From a virus: 28,775 nt of DNA. The stretch covers positions 1 through 28,775 of IMG/VR virus record IMGVR_UViG_3300050821_004464; one strand, given 5' to 3'. Shown piece by piece: positions 21,684 to 28,775 of the stretch. Each line of letters begins with the position of its first letter. The first letter of the stretch is position 1. Below the pieces are notes generated by a model that saw only the letters and a list, made by a program, of their open reading frames with translations, ran no database searches and had not been told where the DNA came from. Position numbers and translations under genes: made by a program.

Positions 21684-22481
21684 ATGTCGACTACGCCCAC
21701 AGTTCCAAGCCTGACGCCATCACAGCTCAACTCCGCCGATCCTGCCCAGTGGAAGCAGCTTGTAAAGCAGGCGCTGATGGACACGCGGTGCGCCACCCCG
21801 GCCTTTTTGGCGGAGGACATGGACTACACGGCACAGACCGTCACGGTGCAGGTCGCTATTCAAGAGCGTGTGCGAACCCCGAACGGGGCACAGTGGTGGG
21901 ACATCCCGCCCATCGTGCATGTCCCCATAGTCGTACCGCGCGGTGGTGGCTACAGCGTCACGCTCCCCTTAAAGAAGGGCGACGAGGGGCTACTGGTGTT
22001 CTGCGATACATGCTTTGATAACTGGTGGGTGAACGGACAGAACAACTCGCCTCCTGCGTACACGTCGCCAACTGCACAAGCGGTGTCTGGTTCGCAAACG
22101 CAGTTTGAAGTACGTCGCCATTACGTTCACGACTGCGGCTTCATTCCCGGCATGTGGAGCCAGCCGAACGTGCTGCAGAACTACTCCACGACCTCCATGC
22201 AGGTGCGCGCAGACGACGGCCAGACCATCATCGACGTGTCTGAGAACGGCGTCACGCTGCAGGCAGACGGCACTACTACGGTCGTGCAGCTCACAGGCAG
22301 CGGCGTGAGCGTTACCGCGCCAGTGATGACAGTGGCGAATGGCGGCACGGCGCAAGTGCTTGTTACGGACGCGTTCTACCAGTACTTCGTGACTAAGGTG
22401 CTTCCGTTCTTGGAAGGTTTGGGCTTCACAGGCGGACCTCCGCCCACCAACTCGGAGACAACGATTCTGAAAGGCCAGTAG
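21684..22481 (+). CDS. Central spike protein (gp138-type OB domain plus beta-helix)
   Basis: A 265-residue protein. The N-terminal part (WKQLVKQALMDTRCATPAFL, VTVQVAIQERV, VTLPLKKGDEGLLVFCDTCF) matches the Gp138 N-terminal OB-fold of phage spikes. It continues with RRHYVHDCGFIPGMW, then strand repeats (MQVRADDGQTIIDVSENGVT, VQLTGSGVSVTAP) that would form a trimeric beta-helix needle. The spike pierces the outer membrane. No HxH iron-binding tip is evident at the C-terminus, which instead ends in a helix and a Pro/Gly-rich tail. Confidence 0.75.
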   Translation: MSTTPTVPSLTPSQLNSADPAQWKQLVKQALMDTRCATPAFLAEDMDYTAQTVTVQVAIQERVRTPNGAQWWDIPPIVHVPIVVPRGGGYSVTLPLKKGDEGLLVFCDTCFDNWWVNGQNNSPPAYTSPTAQAVSGSQTQFEVRRHYVHDCGFIPGMWSQPNVLQNYSTTSMQVRADDGQTIIDVSENGVTLQADGTTTVVQLTGSGVSVTAPVMTVANGGTAQVLVTDAFYQYFVTKVLPFLEGLGFTGGPPPTNSETTILKGQ

Positions 22482-22483
22482 CA

Positions 22484-22879
22484 GTGTCCACCACGCCCAC
22501 CATCCAATACCTCCAGCTCGACTCCACCTATGACCCCATCTTCGACCCTACGGCCAACCTAGACGACACCTACGCAGTGGCACAGGCCATACGGACGCGC
22601 TTGAAGTTGTTTCTGGGCGAGTGGTGGGAGAACCTCAGCCTCGGTCTGCCAATGTTCCAGTCGATACTTGGCCAACTCGGCTCGCCGCAAGGTCTGTCGG
22701 CCATGACATTGGCGGTGACGCAGAATATTGAGGGTGCGCCTTACGTCACGTCTGTGACCGGCGTGACTGTGAAGTTTGTAGATGGTGCTCTGTCCATCAC
22801 GGCCACGGCGCAGACTCAGTTTGGCCCTGTCAGCGTCAACACTTCGCCCGCCTTGAACGCGGCCAGTTTGTCTTCGTAG
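22484..22879 (+). CDS. Baseplate wedge protein (gp25-like)
   Basis: A 131-residue protein from GTG 22484, two bases after the spike stop. It has the gp25/W signature AVAQAIRTRLKLFLGEWWEN followed by LGLPMFQSILGQ, and C-terminal strands (VTGVTVKFVDGALSITATAQ). Gp25-like proteins nucleate sheath assembly at the baseplate. The EWW variant and J gene immediately downstream match this family in many myophages. Confidence 0.8.
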   Translation: MSTTPTIQYLQLDSTYDPIFDPTANLDDTYAVAQAIRTRLKLFLGEWWENLSLGLPMFQSILGQLGSPQGLSAMTLAVTQNIEGAPYVTSVTGVTVKFVDGALSITATAQTQFGPVSVNTSPALNAASLSS

Positions 22880-22952
22880 TGGTTCGTGTGGCTATGACGC
22901 TCAGAATCGCCGCTTTGTAAACCGCAGGCCCAGCAAGGAGATCCACCGCGCG

Positions 22953-24371
22953 ATGAGCACGCCAGCATACTTTCCGCCTTCCGTTGGCCCAGCCGGGCTC
23001 GTCGTCCCATCCTACGCAGCCATACTGAACGACAACCTGCAGGCGTTCTTGAACATCTATGGCGCCAATCAATACGTGGCACCGGACAGCGCCATCTACC
23101 AGCTTCTGTCGATCATCTCGCTCAAGCAGTCCGACGTAAACCTGGCACTACAACTCGTATACAACCAGTCGTCACCGCAGACGGCAGTTGGTGCAGGTCT
23201 TGACCGTGAAGTGAAGATGAACGGCCTGGCACGTGCGCCGTTCTCTTTTTCCACCGCACTAGTGACGGTAACTGGCGTATCCGCCACCACGATCACCAAC
23301 GGCTTTGCACAGGATCAGGGCGGCAACCTATGGGCGCTCCCCACTACGGTGGTCATACCCAACAGCGGCTTCATCACCGTCACTGCCGTTTGCACAACAC
23401 CGGGCGCTGTGTCCGCCGAGCCTGGCGCGATCAACATCGTCAACACGCCTGTACCGGGTTGGAACACAGTGACCAACTCCGCCGCCGCCACTGCGGGCGA
23501 ACCTGTAGAGACCGACTCTGCGTTGCGCGCCCGTCAGTCCATATCGGTGGCTCTGCCGTCACTGACCCCCGTGGCAGCCACCATCGCGGCCATTCTCGCG
23601 ACGCCTGGCGTGGTGCGCGTGGCACCCGGCTACCCCACGCCGGGTGGACCTGGATCGTCCATCGAGAACCCCACAGGTGCGGTAGACAGTTGGGGCAACC
23701 CAGCACACTCGATCTCGATGGTGGTGCAAACTAGCAACACCGTCACTGTGGCACAGGCCATCTACAACAAGAAGACGCCTGGCTGCTTCACCAACGGCAC
23801 CACTACGGTTCCGGTGGTCGACGCCACCACCGGCGTGACCGAGAACATCAGCTTCTTCCTTCCCAGCGAGGTGCCCGCGTTCTTGCTTGTGACCGTGCTG
23901 GGCTACGGTTCCGTGCCTAACAGCGCGACACTGACCGCCGTGCAGACGGCACTGGTCAACTACCTGAACGCACTCGCCATCGGCGAGACGATCTCCATTG
24001 GCGCGCTGTACTACGAAGCCATGTCCGTCAACGCTCAACTGACCGCACCAAACTTCGGCGTGCAATCGGTGCGCGTTGGCACTCAAACAGCGTCCACCAC
24101 TGCGACGTTCTCCAACGGCGGTACGTCTATGGTGGTGGCCTCCGCAGCGGGCATCGTCGCGGGGCAACTTGTCGTAGGCGCGGGCATCGCGCCAGGCACA
24201 CTGACGGGCACACCATCGGGCACCACTGTACCACTATCCATAGCCACTACGACAGCGGGTGCAGGGACTGCAGTGGAGTTATCGACACTCAGTTCATCTG
24301 ACGTGCCCATGCCTAATTTCTATTATGCGGCCCAGGGCGTCACGGCCAACGTGTCTGTTGTGGTGGGCTGA
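22953..24371 (+). CDS. Baseplate J-like protein with C-terminal inserted module
   Basis: A 472-residue protein from ATG 22953 with AAGGAG upstream. Features of gpJ-type wedge proteins are present: PDSAIYQLLSIISLKQSDVN, the GAGLDREVKMNGLAR segment, AGEPVETDSALRARQSISVA and ALVNYLNALAIGETISIGAL. Near the C-terminus, residues about 382-448 hold a module (GTSMVVASAAGIVAGQLVVG, then GIAPGTL) like that in the cement protein. The stop falls inside the first copy of a short tandem repeat. Confidence 0.8.
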   Translation: MSTPAYFPPSVGPAGLVVPSYAAILNDNLQAFLNIYGANQYVAPDSAIYQLLSIISLKQSDVNLALQLVYNQSSPQTAVGAGLDREVKMNGLARAPFSFSTALVTVTGVSATTITNGFAQDQGGNLWALPTTVVIPNSGFITVTAVCTTPGAVSAEPGAINIVNTPVPGWNTVTNSAAATAGEPVETDSALRARQSISVALPSLTPVAATIAAILATPGVVRVAPGYPTPGGPGSSIENPTGAVDSWGNPAHSISMVVQTSNTVTVAQAIYNKKTPGCFTNGTTTVPVVDATTGVTENISFFLPSEVPAFLLVTVLGYGSVPNSATLTAVQTALVNYLNALAIGETISIGALYYEAMSVNAQLTAPNFGVQSVRVGTQTASTTATFSNGGTSMVVASAAGIVAGQLVVGAGIAPGTLTGTPSGTTVPLSIATTTAGAGTAVELSTLSSSDVPMPNFYYAAQGVTANVSVVVG

Positions 24372-24443
24372 CCATGGAGCGAGGACGACGCTGGCTAACA
24401 GTGTGGTGGGGCTGACCATGGAGCAAGGACGACGCGGGCTAGC
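24359..24443 (+). repeat. Imperfect tandem repeat (about 42 bp, two copies) over the J stop codon
   Basis: Copy 1 is 24359-24399 and copy 2 is 24402-24443; they differ by one extra G and about three or four substitutions. Copy 1 contains the J stop (GGCTGA). Each copy has an ATGGAG start-like triplet, giving very short frames (13 and 23 codons) without clear ribosome binding sites. This looks like a local duplication of a gene end. The rest of the 104-base spacer shows nothing else. Confidence 0.7.
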
Positions 24444-24475
24444 CAAGATAGTGCCACGCCCAGAACGGAGCATCT

Positions 24476-25102
24476 GTGAATCCTAGCTACGGCGTGCAGG
24501 GCTACGGCACTGGCGGCTACGGCAACGAGCCGATCGAGTCACTGCCTATCGGCTACTACCAGGCGCTGCTTACTTCCGAGTACGCGCTCTCGCCCAAGCT
24601 CAACCAACTTCTGTACGTGCTGCTGAAGAAATTCGACGACGTGTCGCAGGTGATGGTGCAGCTCGATACCGCACTCGACCTCGACATAGCAGTGGGCGCT
24701 CAGTTGGACATGCTGGGTTCCATTGTGGGGGCGAACCGTACCGTGGGGTTCCAGCCCAGCGGCGGTGTCAGCCCCGTGCTCGACGACGCCACGTATCGCA
24801 TCTACATCAAAGCTAAGATTGCCCAGAACCAGTGGGATGGCACGCTCGTCGGGCTGTATCCGATATGGGCCCAGCTGTTTCCCGCAGGCAAGATCGTAAT
24901 CTTAGACGGGCAAAATATGTCCTGCGACATAACGTTGACCGGCACGTTTACCTCGATCCTCCAAGACCTGATCGTCAACGGCTACATCGTCCCCAGGCCA
25001 GAAGGCGTACTTTACACCTTTATCTTCGGCGCACTGCCGTTCTTCGGATTCGGAAGCTCGCCAGGGTTCATCGCAGGGTTCGGAGAAGGCCACTGGGCCT
25101 AG
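24476..25102 (+). CDS. Baseplate protein (DUF2612 type, I-like)
   Basis: A 208-residue protein from GTG 24476, with GGAG six bases ahead. It carries the DUF2612 pattern: LLYVLLKKFDDVSQVMVQLD, VGAQLDMLGSIVGANRTVGF, then DATYRIYIKAKIAQNQWDGT. The C-terminus is Gly/Phe-rich (FFGFGSSPGFIAGFGEGHWA), probably a flexible or strand-swapped end that contacts fibres. In myophages this gene sits between J and the fibre gene, as here. Confidence 0.8.
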   Translation: MNPSYGVQGYGTGGYGNEPIESLPIGYYQALLTSEYALSPKLNQLLYVLLKKFDDVSQVMVQLDTALDLDIAVGAQLDMLGSIVGANRTVGFQPSGGVSPVLDDATYRIYIKAKIAQNQWDGTLVGLYPIWAQLFPAGKIVILDGQNMSCDITLTGTFTSILQDLIVNGYIVPRPEGVLYTFIFGALPFFGFGSSPGFIAGFGEGHWA

Positions 25103-25123
25103 TCATCGTGCAAGGAGAACTAA

Positions 25124-26404
25124 ATGGCAAGTACTAACCTCCAACAGTGGAATCCGACTGCGGTTAATCAAGAGACAGACGCCCAATACGCCGCTGATTC
25201 CACGAGAGCAGGCGGGGCCGTAGATCCCGCCATCTTCTTGTCCGTACTGGGCAACAAAGCCTTCTACCAGTGGTCCACGTACCTGACGGCGCTGTTCCAA
25301 GCATTCGCCAACAAGGGGTTCACCACCTCGGACTCCAGCCTCAACACGCTGACCGCACAGTGCGCCAACTTCTTGACCACGGCGGACACACTGCCGCCCA
25401 TCCAGTCGGTTGCATACTCGTCCACGCCCACTTTCAACGCGGGTGCGGCGAGCGGCTTTCAGATGACGCTGACCGGCAACGTCACGGGCATCACCATCAC
25501 CGGCGTAGCGCCTGGCGAACTCATTGCCATCGAGTTTATTCAGGATGGCACTGGCGGGCGCACTGTGAACGGGTGGCCAACGTTGGTCACGAACACGGCG
25601 GCCATACCGCAGCCGGATCTGTCACCCGGTATCGGAACGCTCTACCTGTTCCGCGTGGAACTGAACGGCAATGTTCATCCAGCGGCTCCCGCAATCAGCG
25701 GCAACGGCACGTACGTAACCAACCTTACAGCAGCTGACACCGTCACTGGGGGCGCCTTGGTCGTGACCGGCAACGGTCGAGTAGTAGGCACACTGACCGT
25801 CAATGGCGTAGCCACCTTCACCAACAACGTCCAAGTGAACGCAGCCCTCGGAGTCACAGGCAACGTCACGGCAGGCGGCGTCATCGCCACCAACACGCAG
25901 ACGAACAATAACGCCAATGTCAACGGCACTACAACCACAGGTGCGTTAAGCGTGACTGGCAGTGCCAACGTCGCCAGCAACTTACTGGTTGGCAGCAGAC
26001 TGACCGCAGGGTCTTTGACGCTATCCTCCCCAGGTTCTAGCGGTCAGGTGCTCACCAACGTTGGTGGCGTGTTTGTGCCGGAGGCCGTTCCAGCACAAAC
26101 AGCGACGCGCAACGATGTCACTGGATCGCGCAGCTTTGGCACGACGTACACCAACAGTAGCGGTGGAGTCATGTATGTCACTGGGTATGGTAACACGCGA
26201 GGCTCGGCTGTTGGAAGCGTTGCCTGCTTTGTCAATGGTGACGCTGATTTTGCCAACACAGCCACGGCCACCATCGACGGCGGCGCTTGTGGTTTCAGTT
26301 TCGTGGTGCCATCCGGGGGGACTTACCAAATACAAGCGAACACACTTGCCAGTGACACCGGCGTCACCGGCGTCGGCAAGTGGATTGAGACAGTTGTCTC
26401 CTAA
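25124..26404 (+). CDS. Tail fibre protein
   Basis: A 426-residue protein from ATG 25124, after an AAGGAG site. The N-terminal about 90 residues (starts ASTNLQQWNPTAVNQETDAQ) resemble fibre-attachment domains. The middle (about 200-310) is a run of short strands with Gly/Asn/Thr/Val repeats (TVNGVATFTNNVQVNAALGV; ALSVTGSANVASNLLVGSRL), as in fibre shafts. The C-terminal about 110 residues form a compact beta domain (FVNGDADFANTATATIDGGA) that may be the receptor-binding tip. No chaperone gene is obvious next to it. Confidence 0.75.
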   Translation: MASTNLQQWNPTAVNQETDAQYAADSTRAGGAVDPAIFLSVLGNKAFYQWSTYLTALFQAFANKGFTTSDSSLNTLTAQCANFLTTADTLPPIQSVAYSSTPTFNAGAASGFQMTLTGNVTGITITGVAPGELIAIEFIQDGTGGRTVNGWPTLVTNTAAIPQPDLSPGIGTLYLFRVELNGNVHPAAPAISGNGTYVTNLTAADTVTGGALVVTGNGRVVGTLTVNGVATFTNNVQVNAALGVTGNVTAGGVIATNTQTNNNANVNGTTTTGALSVTGSANVASNLLVGSRLTAGSLTLSSPGSSGQVLTNVGGVFVPEAVPAQTATRNDVTGSRSFGTTYTNSSGGVMYVTGYGNTRGSAVGSVACFVNGDADFANTATATIDGGACGFSFVVPSGGTYQIQANTLASDTGVTGVGKWIETVVS

Positions 26405-26423
26405 CAATAGAAAGAGAGTTTAG

Positions 26424-26777
26424 ATGAGTTTTCCGTACGCACCGCAAGTCGTCGCCAAGTTGGCTTTGACCGGGCAAACTACCAGTCTGCCTCTTACGAC
26501 TGTGTATACGCCCACAGTCGATGGCGACTATCAGATTGCCGCTTACATCACACAAAGCAATATTGCGTCAGGCTACGCTAGTGCTGAGCTGTCATGGACA
26601 GACGAGTGCGGGCTTGTCGGTCATTGGTCTCTAGGTTCTGGAGTCGACGGTTCCGGTACTCAGACAGCGAATCCGCGTGTTCCAGCTGGCAGCAGCATTC
26701 AAGTAAAGACCACTTACAATTCTGGCAACGGCACGCCTCCATCTTACGATCTCTTTGTAACGGTAACTCAACTATAG
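26424..26777 (+). CDS. Small beta-rich fibre-associated protein
   Basis: A 117-residue product. It closely echoes the C-terminal domain of the preceding fibre in style: TPTVDGDYQIAAYITQSN, SAELSWTDECG, and PAGSSIQVKTTYNSGNGTPP, ending YDLFVTVTQL, a jelly-roll-like strand set. It has no signal peptide. A second tip or adhesin subunit is a reasonable inference from position. GAAAGAGAG about 10 bases ahead of the ATG serves as ribosome binding site. Confidence 0.65.
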   Translation: MSFPYAPQVVAKLALTGQTTSLPLTTVYTPTVDGDYQIAAYITQSNIASGYASAELSWTDECGLVGHWSLGSGVDGSGTQTANPRVPAGSSIQVKTTYNSGNGTPPSYDLFVTVTQL

Positions 26778-26789
26778 CAAGGAGCCAGC

Positions 26790-26822
26790 ATGGCAATGAT
26801 CAAACTGGGTGGAGCCGCGTAG
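26790..26822 (+). CDS. Ten-codon micro-frame with strong ribosome binding site, in frame with the next gene
   Basis: ATG 26790 has AAGGAG five bases upstream and encodes MAMIKLGGAA followed by TAG. The next gene starts directly after this stop (TAGATG) in the same frame. It could be a leader peptide for coupling, a broken N-terminus of the next gene, or a site of amber read-through. Sequence alone does not decide, and the peptide may not be functional. Confidence 0.4.
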   Translation: MAMIKLGGAA

Positions 26823-27212
26823 ATGGCAAGCGAAACATCCACCCCAAACATCGGCTTGCAAGTTCCGGCGTACAACCAGTCGAACTGGCAAGTGCCGATC
26901 AACTACGACCTCAACTTGTTGGACCTCATGCTGGGCGGAATCATACCGATTCCCGCCCTGGCCAACTTCGTCATCACGAACATCGGCGCGCAGATAGCGG
27001 CGGTGGCGGTCTCAGAGACGCCCAGCGGCGTGGTGCCTGGCACCGTCTACACCCTGTCCCAGACCCCCGCGTTCGTCATAGCCTTCTACTGGAACGGCAT
27101 CTTCCAGCGCCCTGCGCTGGACTACACGCTCTCAGGCGCCGTCATCACCATGACGAACAACTCCACCAACACCAGCGACAACGTGTACGTCGTCTACCTG
27201 GCCGCCAGCTAA
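26823..27212 (+). CDS. Fibre-associated adaptor-like protein with beta module
   Basis: A 129-residue product. The N-terminus (TPNIGLQVPAYNQSNWQVPI, then NYDLNLLDLMLGG) is a pattern seen at the start of phage tail-fibre and adaptor proteins. Residues about 69-129 are the dispersed beta module: GTVYTLSQTPAFVIAFYWNG, then PALDYTLSGAVITM. It probably links or decorates fibres; that role is inferred. GGTGGAG lies about eight bases ahead of ATG, inside the micro-frame. Confidence 0.65.
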   Translation: MASETSTPNIGLQVPAYNQSNWQVPINYDLNLLDLMLGGIIPIPALANFVITNIGAQIAAVAVSETPSGVVPGTVYTLSQTPAFVIAFYWNGIFQRPALDYTLSGAVITMTNNSTNTSDNVYVVYLAAS

Positions 27213-27220
27213 GGAGCCCC

Positions 27221-28252
27221 ATGCTGAAGAAACTCACCGTCCTGCTGGCCGTCTTGTTCGCCACGACGCTGGCTTGCGCTGCGCAGACGCAGATCAACCC
27301 CAAGACCCAGATCCGCTGGCCGGACCTCACGGGCACCGTAGACCCGGCCGCCCCCGCGTTTCCCTGCACCACCACGCAGTATGGCATGACGTACGTCAAC
27401 CTCACCACCAACGTCATCTGGGCGTGCCTGCCCGCTGGATGGACGGAGAACGGCGGGGTCGGCGTGACCCTCGGCGGAGACGTGACCGGGCTGGCGAGCG
27501 CCAACAGTCTGGCCAAGCTGCAAGGCAACACGCTGACCTGCGGCACGGTCGGGGCCAACTACGTGCCGCTGTACCAGTCCTCCACCAACTCCTTCGTGTG
27601 CCAGGCGCTCACCGCCGACGAGATAGGGCCCGCGTTCGCCATCGCCTCGTTCACCTGCAGCACCTGCGGAACGTACGAGAACGGGTTCTCGGTGCCTTCT
27701 CCGACCAACTTCACCGCCGCCTACACGAGCGCGCCCACCAGCGCCAACATTAGCGACGGCACCAACGTCGACACGCTAACCACCCCGTTCACCAGCGGCA
27801 ACCTGGCACACGCGTACGCCGGGGCGGCCACGTTCACGCTGACGGCGGTGGGCGCGACCACCAAAACGGCCCAGCAAAGCATATCCCGCGCGCCCTGCGT
27901 GTTCGGCGGCGTGGGCGCGGCAGGCGCCACGGCGACGGTCACGCAGACCGGCTCTGGCCAGTGCACCGCTGGCGAGACGGCGACGCTGTCCACCGGCGCG
28001 GCGCTCGCGGCGCTGCAGCTGTCCGCCTCCCAGGCGGGGCAGACGTTCGGGCCGTTCAACCCGTCCAACCAGAAGATATACCTCCTGCTCATCGGCGGAT
28101 CGCACACGTTCACCAGCGGCGGTTTCGCGTTCCCCATGAACACGCCGACCGCCGTGGCCTACGTGAACATCAACGGCTCGACCGTGGCGATGTACCTGTA
28201 CGAGAGCGCCAACCTGCTCAGCGTTCCATTTAGCGTGCTGGTCGCATCGTAG
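27221..28252 (+). CDS. Exported, cysteine-containing beta-rich protein of the fibre cluster
   Basis: A 343-residue protein. ATG 27221 follows AAGGAG by four bases; a much longer frame from 26594 overlaps other genes and is rejected. It begins with a clear signal peptide (MLKKLTVLLAVLFATTLACA) with likely cleavage near residues 20-21. Cys19 does not sit in a good lipobox. The mature part has a motif QYGMTYVNLTTNVIWACLPA, several Cys pairs (FTCSTCGTYENG, APCVFGG) and Thr/Ala/Gly-rich strands, ending in a possible beta domain. GC content looks higher than upstream genes. Fibre parts are not normally exported, so this may act on the cell surface; function is unknown. Confidence 0.7.
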   Translation: MLKKLTVLLAVLFATTLACAAQTQINPKTQIRWPDLTGTVDPAAPAFPCTTTQYGMTYVNLTTNVIWACLPAGWTENGGVGVTLGGDVTGLASANSLAKLQGNTLTCGTVGANYVPLYQSSTNSFVCQALTADEIGPAFAIASFTCSTCGTYENGFSVPSPTNFTAAYTSAPTSANISDGTNVDTLTTPFTSGNLAHAYAGAATFTLTAVGATTKTAQQSISRAPCVFGGVGAAGATATVTQTGSGQCTAGETATLSTGAALAALQLSASQAGQTFGPFNPSNQKIYLLLIGGSHTFTSGGFAFPMNTPTAVAYVNINGSTVAMYLYESANLLSVPFSVLVAS

Positions 28253-28253
28253 C

Positions 28254-28274
28254 GCGCGGCTGACGGCTCCGCGC
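28254..28274 (+). terminator. GC-rich hairpin after the exported protein gene
   Basis: GCGCGG (28254-28259) pairs with CCGCGC (28269-28274) around a nine-base loop, two bases after the stop. No T-run follows, so it is a weak terminator or an mRNA-end structure. The rest of the 63-base spacer holds only the AAGGAG of the next gene. Confidence 0.35.
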
Positions 28275-28315
28275 CCGGCAACGAGACCCATTCCACCACG
28301 CTCGCAAGGAGCACC

Positions 28316-28775
28316 ATGACAAGGAAACTCATGACCTCATCGCTCAAGCCCCTGCTCGCCTTCGTGGCGGTGCTTATCATGACCACCGGCCTTTTGCGGG
28401 CCCAGGTACAGCTCGGCGGCCACGTGTTCGTGCCGTCCACCACCGACTCCACCCTCGGGCAGTCCAGCGTCGTGTTCACCTCCGACGCCGACTGCACGTT
28501 GACGACCGCCGCCAACTGCACCGTCTCGGGCGGCGCCAGCGGCCCGTACACCGGCACGCTCGTCGTCACCGGCACCATCTCCGCCACGCGCAGCGTCATC
28601 GTGCCCCTGAGTCCCGGGCGCAGCTACACCGTGGAGAACAAGACCACGGGCTCCCAGGACATCACTGTCACAGGGGCCACCGGCAACGGCGTGGTGGTGC
28701 CGAACGGTTCCATAGCCACCGTGAACTCCGACGGCACCAACTACTTCACTCCTAACGGAGGCTTTCTGGCCTCCA
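28316..28775 (+). CDS. Exported beta-rich protein, 3' truncated by window edge
   Basis: An open frame of 153 codons runs from ATG 28316 (AAGGAG six bases upstream) to the right edge without a stop. It starts with a signal peptide (MTRKLMTSSLKPLLAFVAVL, then IMTTGLLRAQ with cleavage likely after RA). The mature part (QLGGHVFVPSTTDSTLGQSS, paired Cys in DCTLTTAANCTVSGG, and VTGATGNGVVVPNGSIATV) is Thr/Ser/Gly-rich with repeated strands, as in surface adhesins or fibre tips. It follows another exported protein, so the two probably work in the same place. Function is unknown. Confidence 0.65.
   Translation, partial: MTRKLMTSSLKPLLAFVAVLIMTTGLLRAQVQLGGHVFVPSTTDSTLGQSSVVFTSDADCTLTTAANCTVSGGASGPYTGTLVVTGTISATRSVIVPLSPGRSYTVENKTTGSQDITVTGATGNGVVVPNGSIATVNSDGTNYFTPNGGFLAS

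Noticed and set aside
24259-24486. 75-codon frame across the J end and tandem repeat
   Set aside because: It overlaps J out of frame and has no ribosome binding site; only its last part is outside J and lies in the repeat.
26594-27220. Long upstream frame joined to the exported protein
   Set aside because: It overlaps three other genes; the signal peptide and AAGGAG site fix the start at 27221.

Overview
This window is a stretch of a tailed double-stranded DNA phage (or prophage) carrying most of the head, neck, tail and baseplate genes of a contractile-tailed (myovirus-type) virion. The family set is coherent: a DUF1073-type portal, a DUF2213 prohead protease/scaffold, a cement protein, a DUF2184-type major capsid protein, a DUF4054 connector, neck and terminator proteins, a DUF3383 sheath, a DUF3277 tube, a frameshifted tail assembly chaperone, a tape measure with a lytic transglycosylase domain, then Dit-like, plug, hub, spike, gp25, J and DUF2612 baseplate proteins and tail-fibre genes. 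All but one gene lie on the plus strand, tightly packed, with 1 to 11 base overlaps and AAGGAG-type ribosome binding sites, which fits one long late transcription unit. The DNA is GC-rich and looks richest from about 27.2 kb onward. Terminase, replication, lysis and integration genes, tRNAs and CRISPR arrays were not seen. The host cannot be fixed from sequence; three proteins with Sec-type signal peptides suggest export into a bacterial envelope.

Layout. 1-3380: 3' part of the portal, fused to a pyrophosphatase-like (InPase) domain, four small genes and a C39-like cysteine peptidase. 3427-4305: an exported trypsin-like serine protease. 4339-10042: a 707-residue multidomain protein, the protease/scaffold with a probable nested scaffold start, the cement protein and the capsid protein. 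10043-10200: a highly structured intergenic spacer. 10201-14609: head completion, connector and neck genes, interrupted by one minus-strand gene with its own promoter and terminator candidates. 14676-19298: sheath, tube, chaperone (-1 frameshift at TTTTTTC) and tape measure. 19302-25102: baseplate. 25124 to the end: fibre and fibre-associated genes, closing with two exported proteins, the last running off the right edge.

The most unusual signals are two small beta-rich modules scattered through unrelated virion proteins from head to fibre (one also exists as a free 75-residue gene), the portal-InPase fusion, three different protease types in the head cluster, an A-[KR]-D short motif recurring through the head-assembly proteins, the folded spacer after the capsid gene, the lone minus-strand gene, and the exported proteins inside a virion operon. 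I saw no single system that I could call wholly new; these are the best leads.
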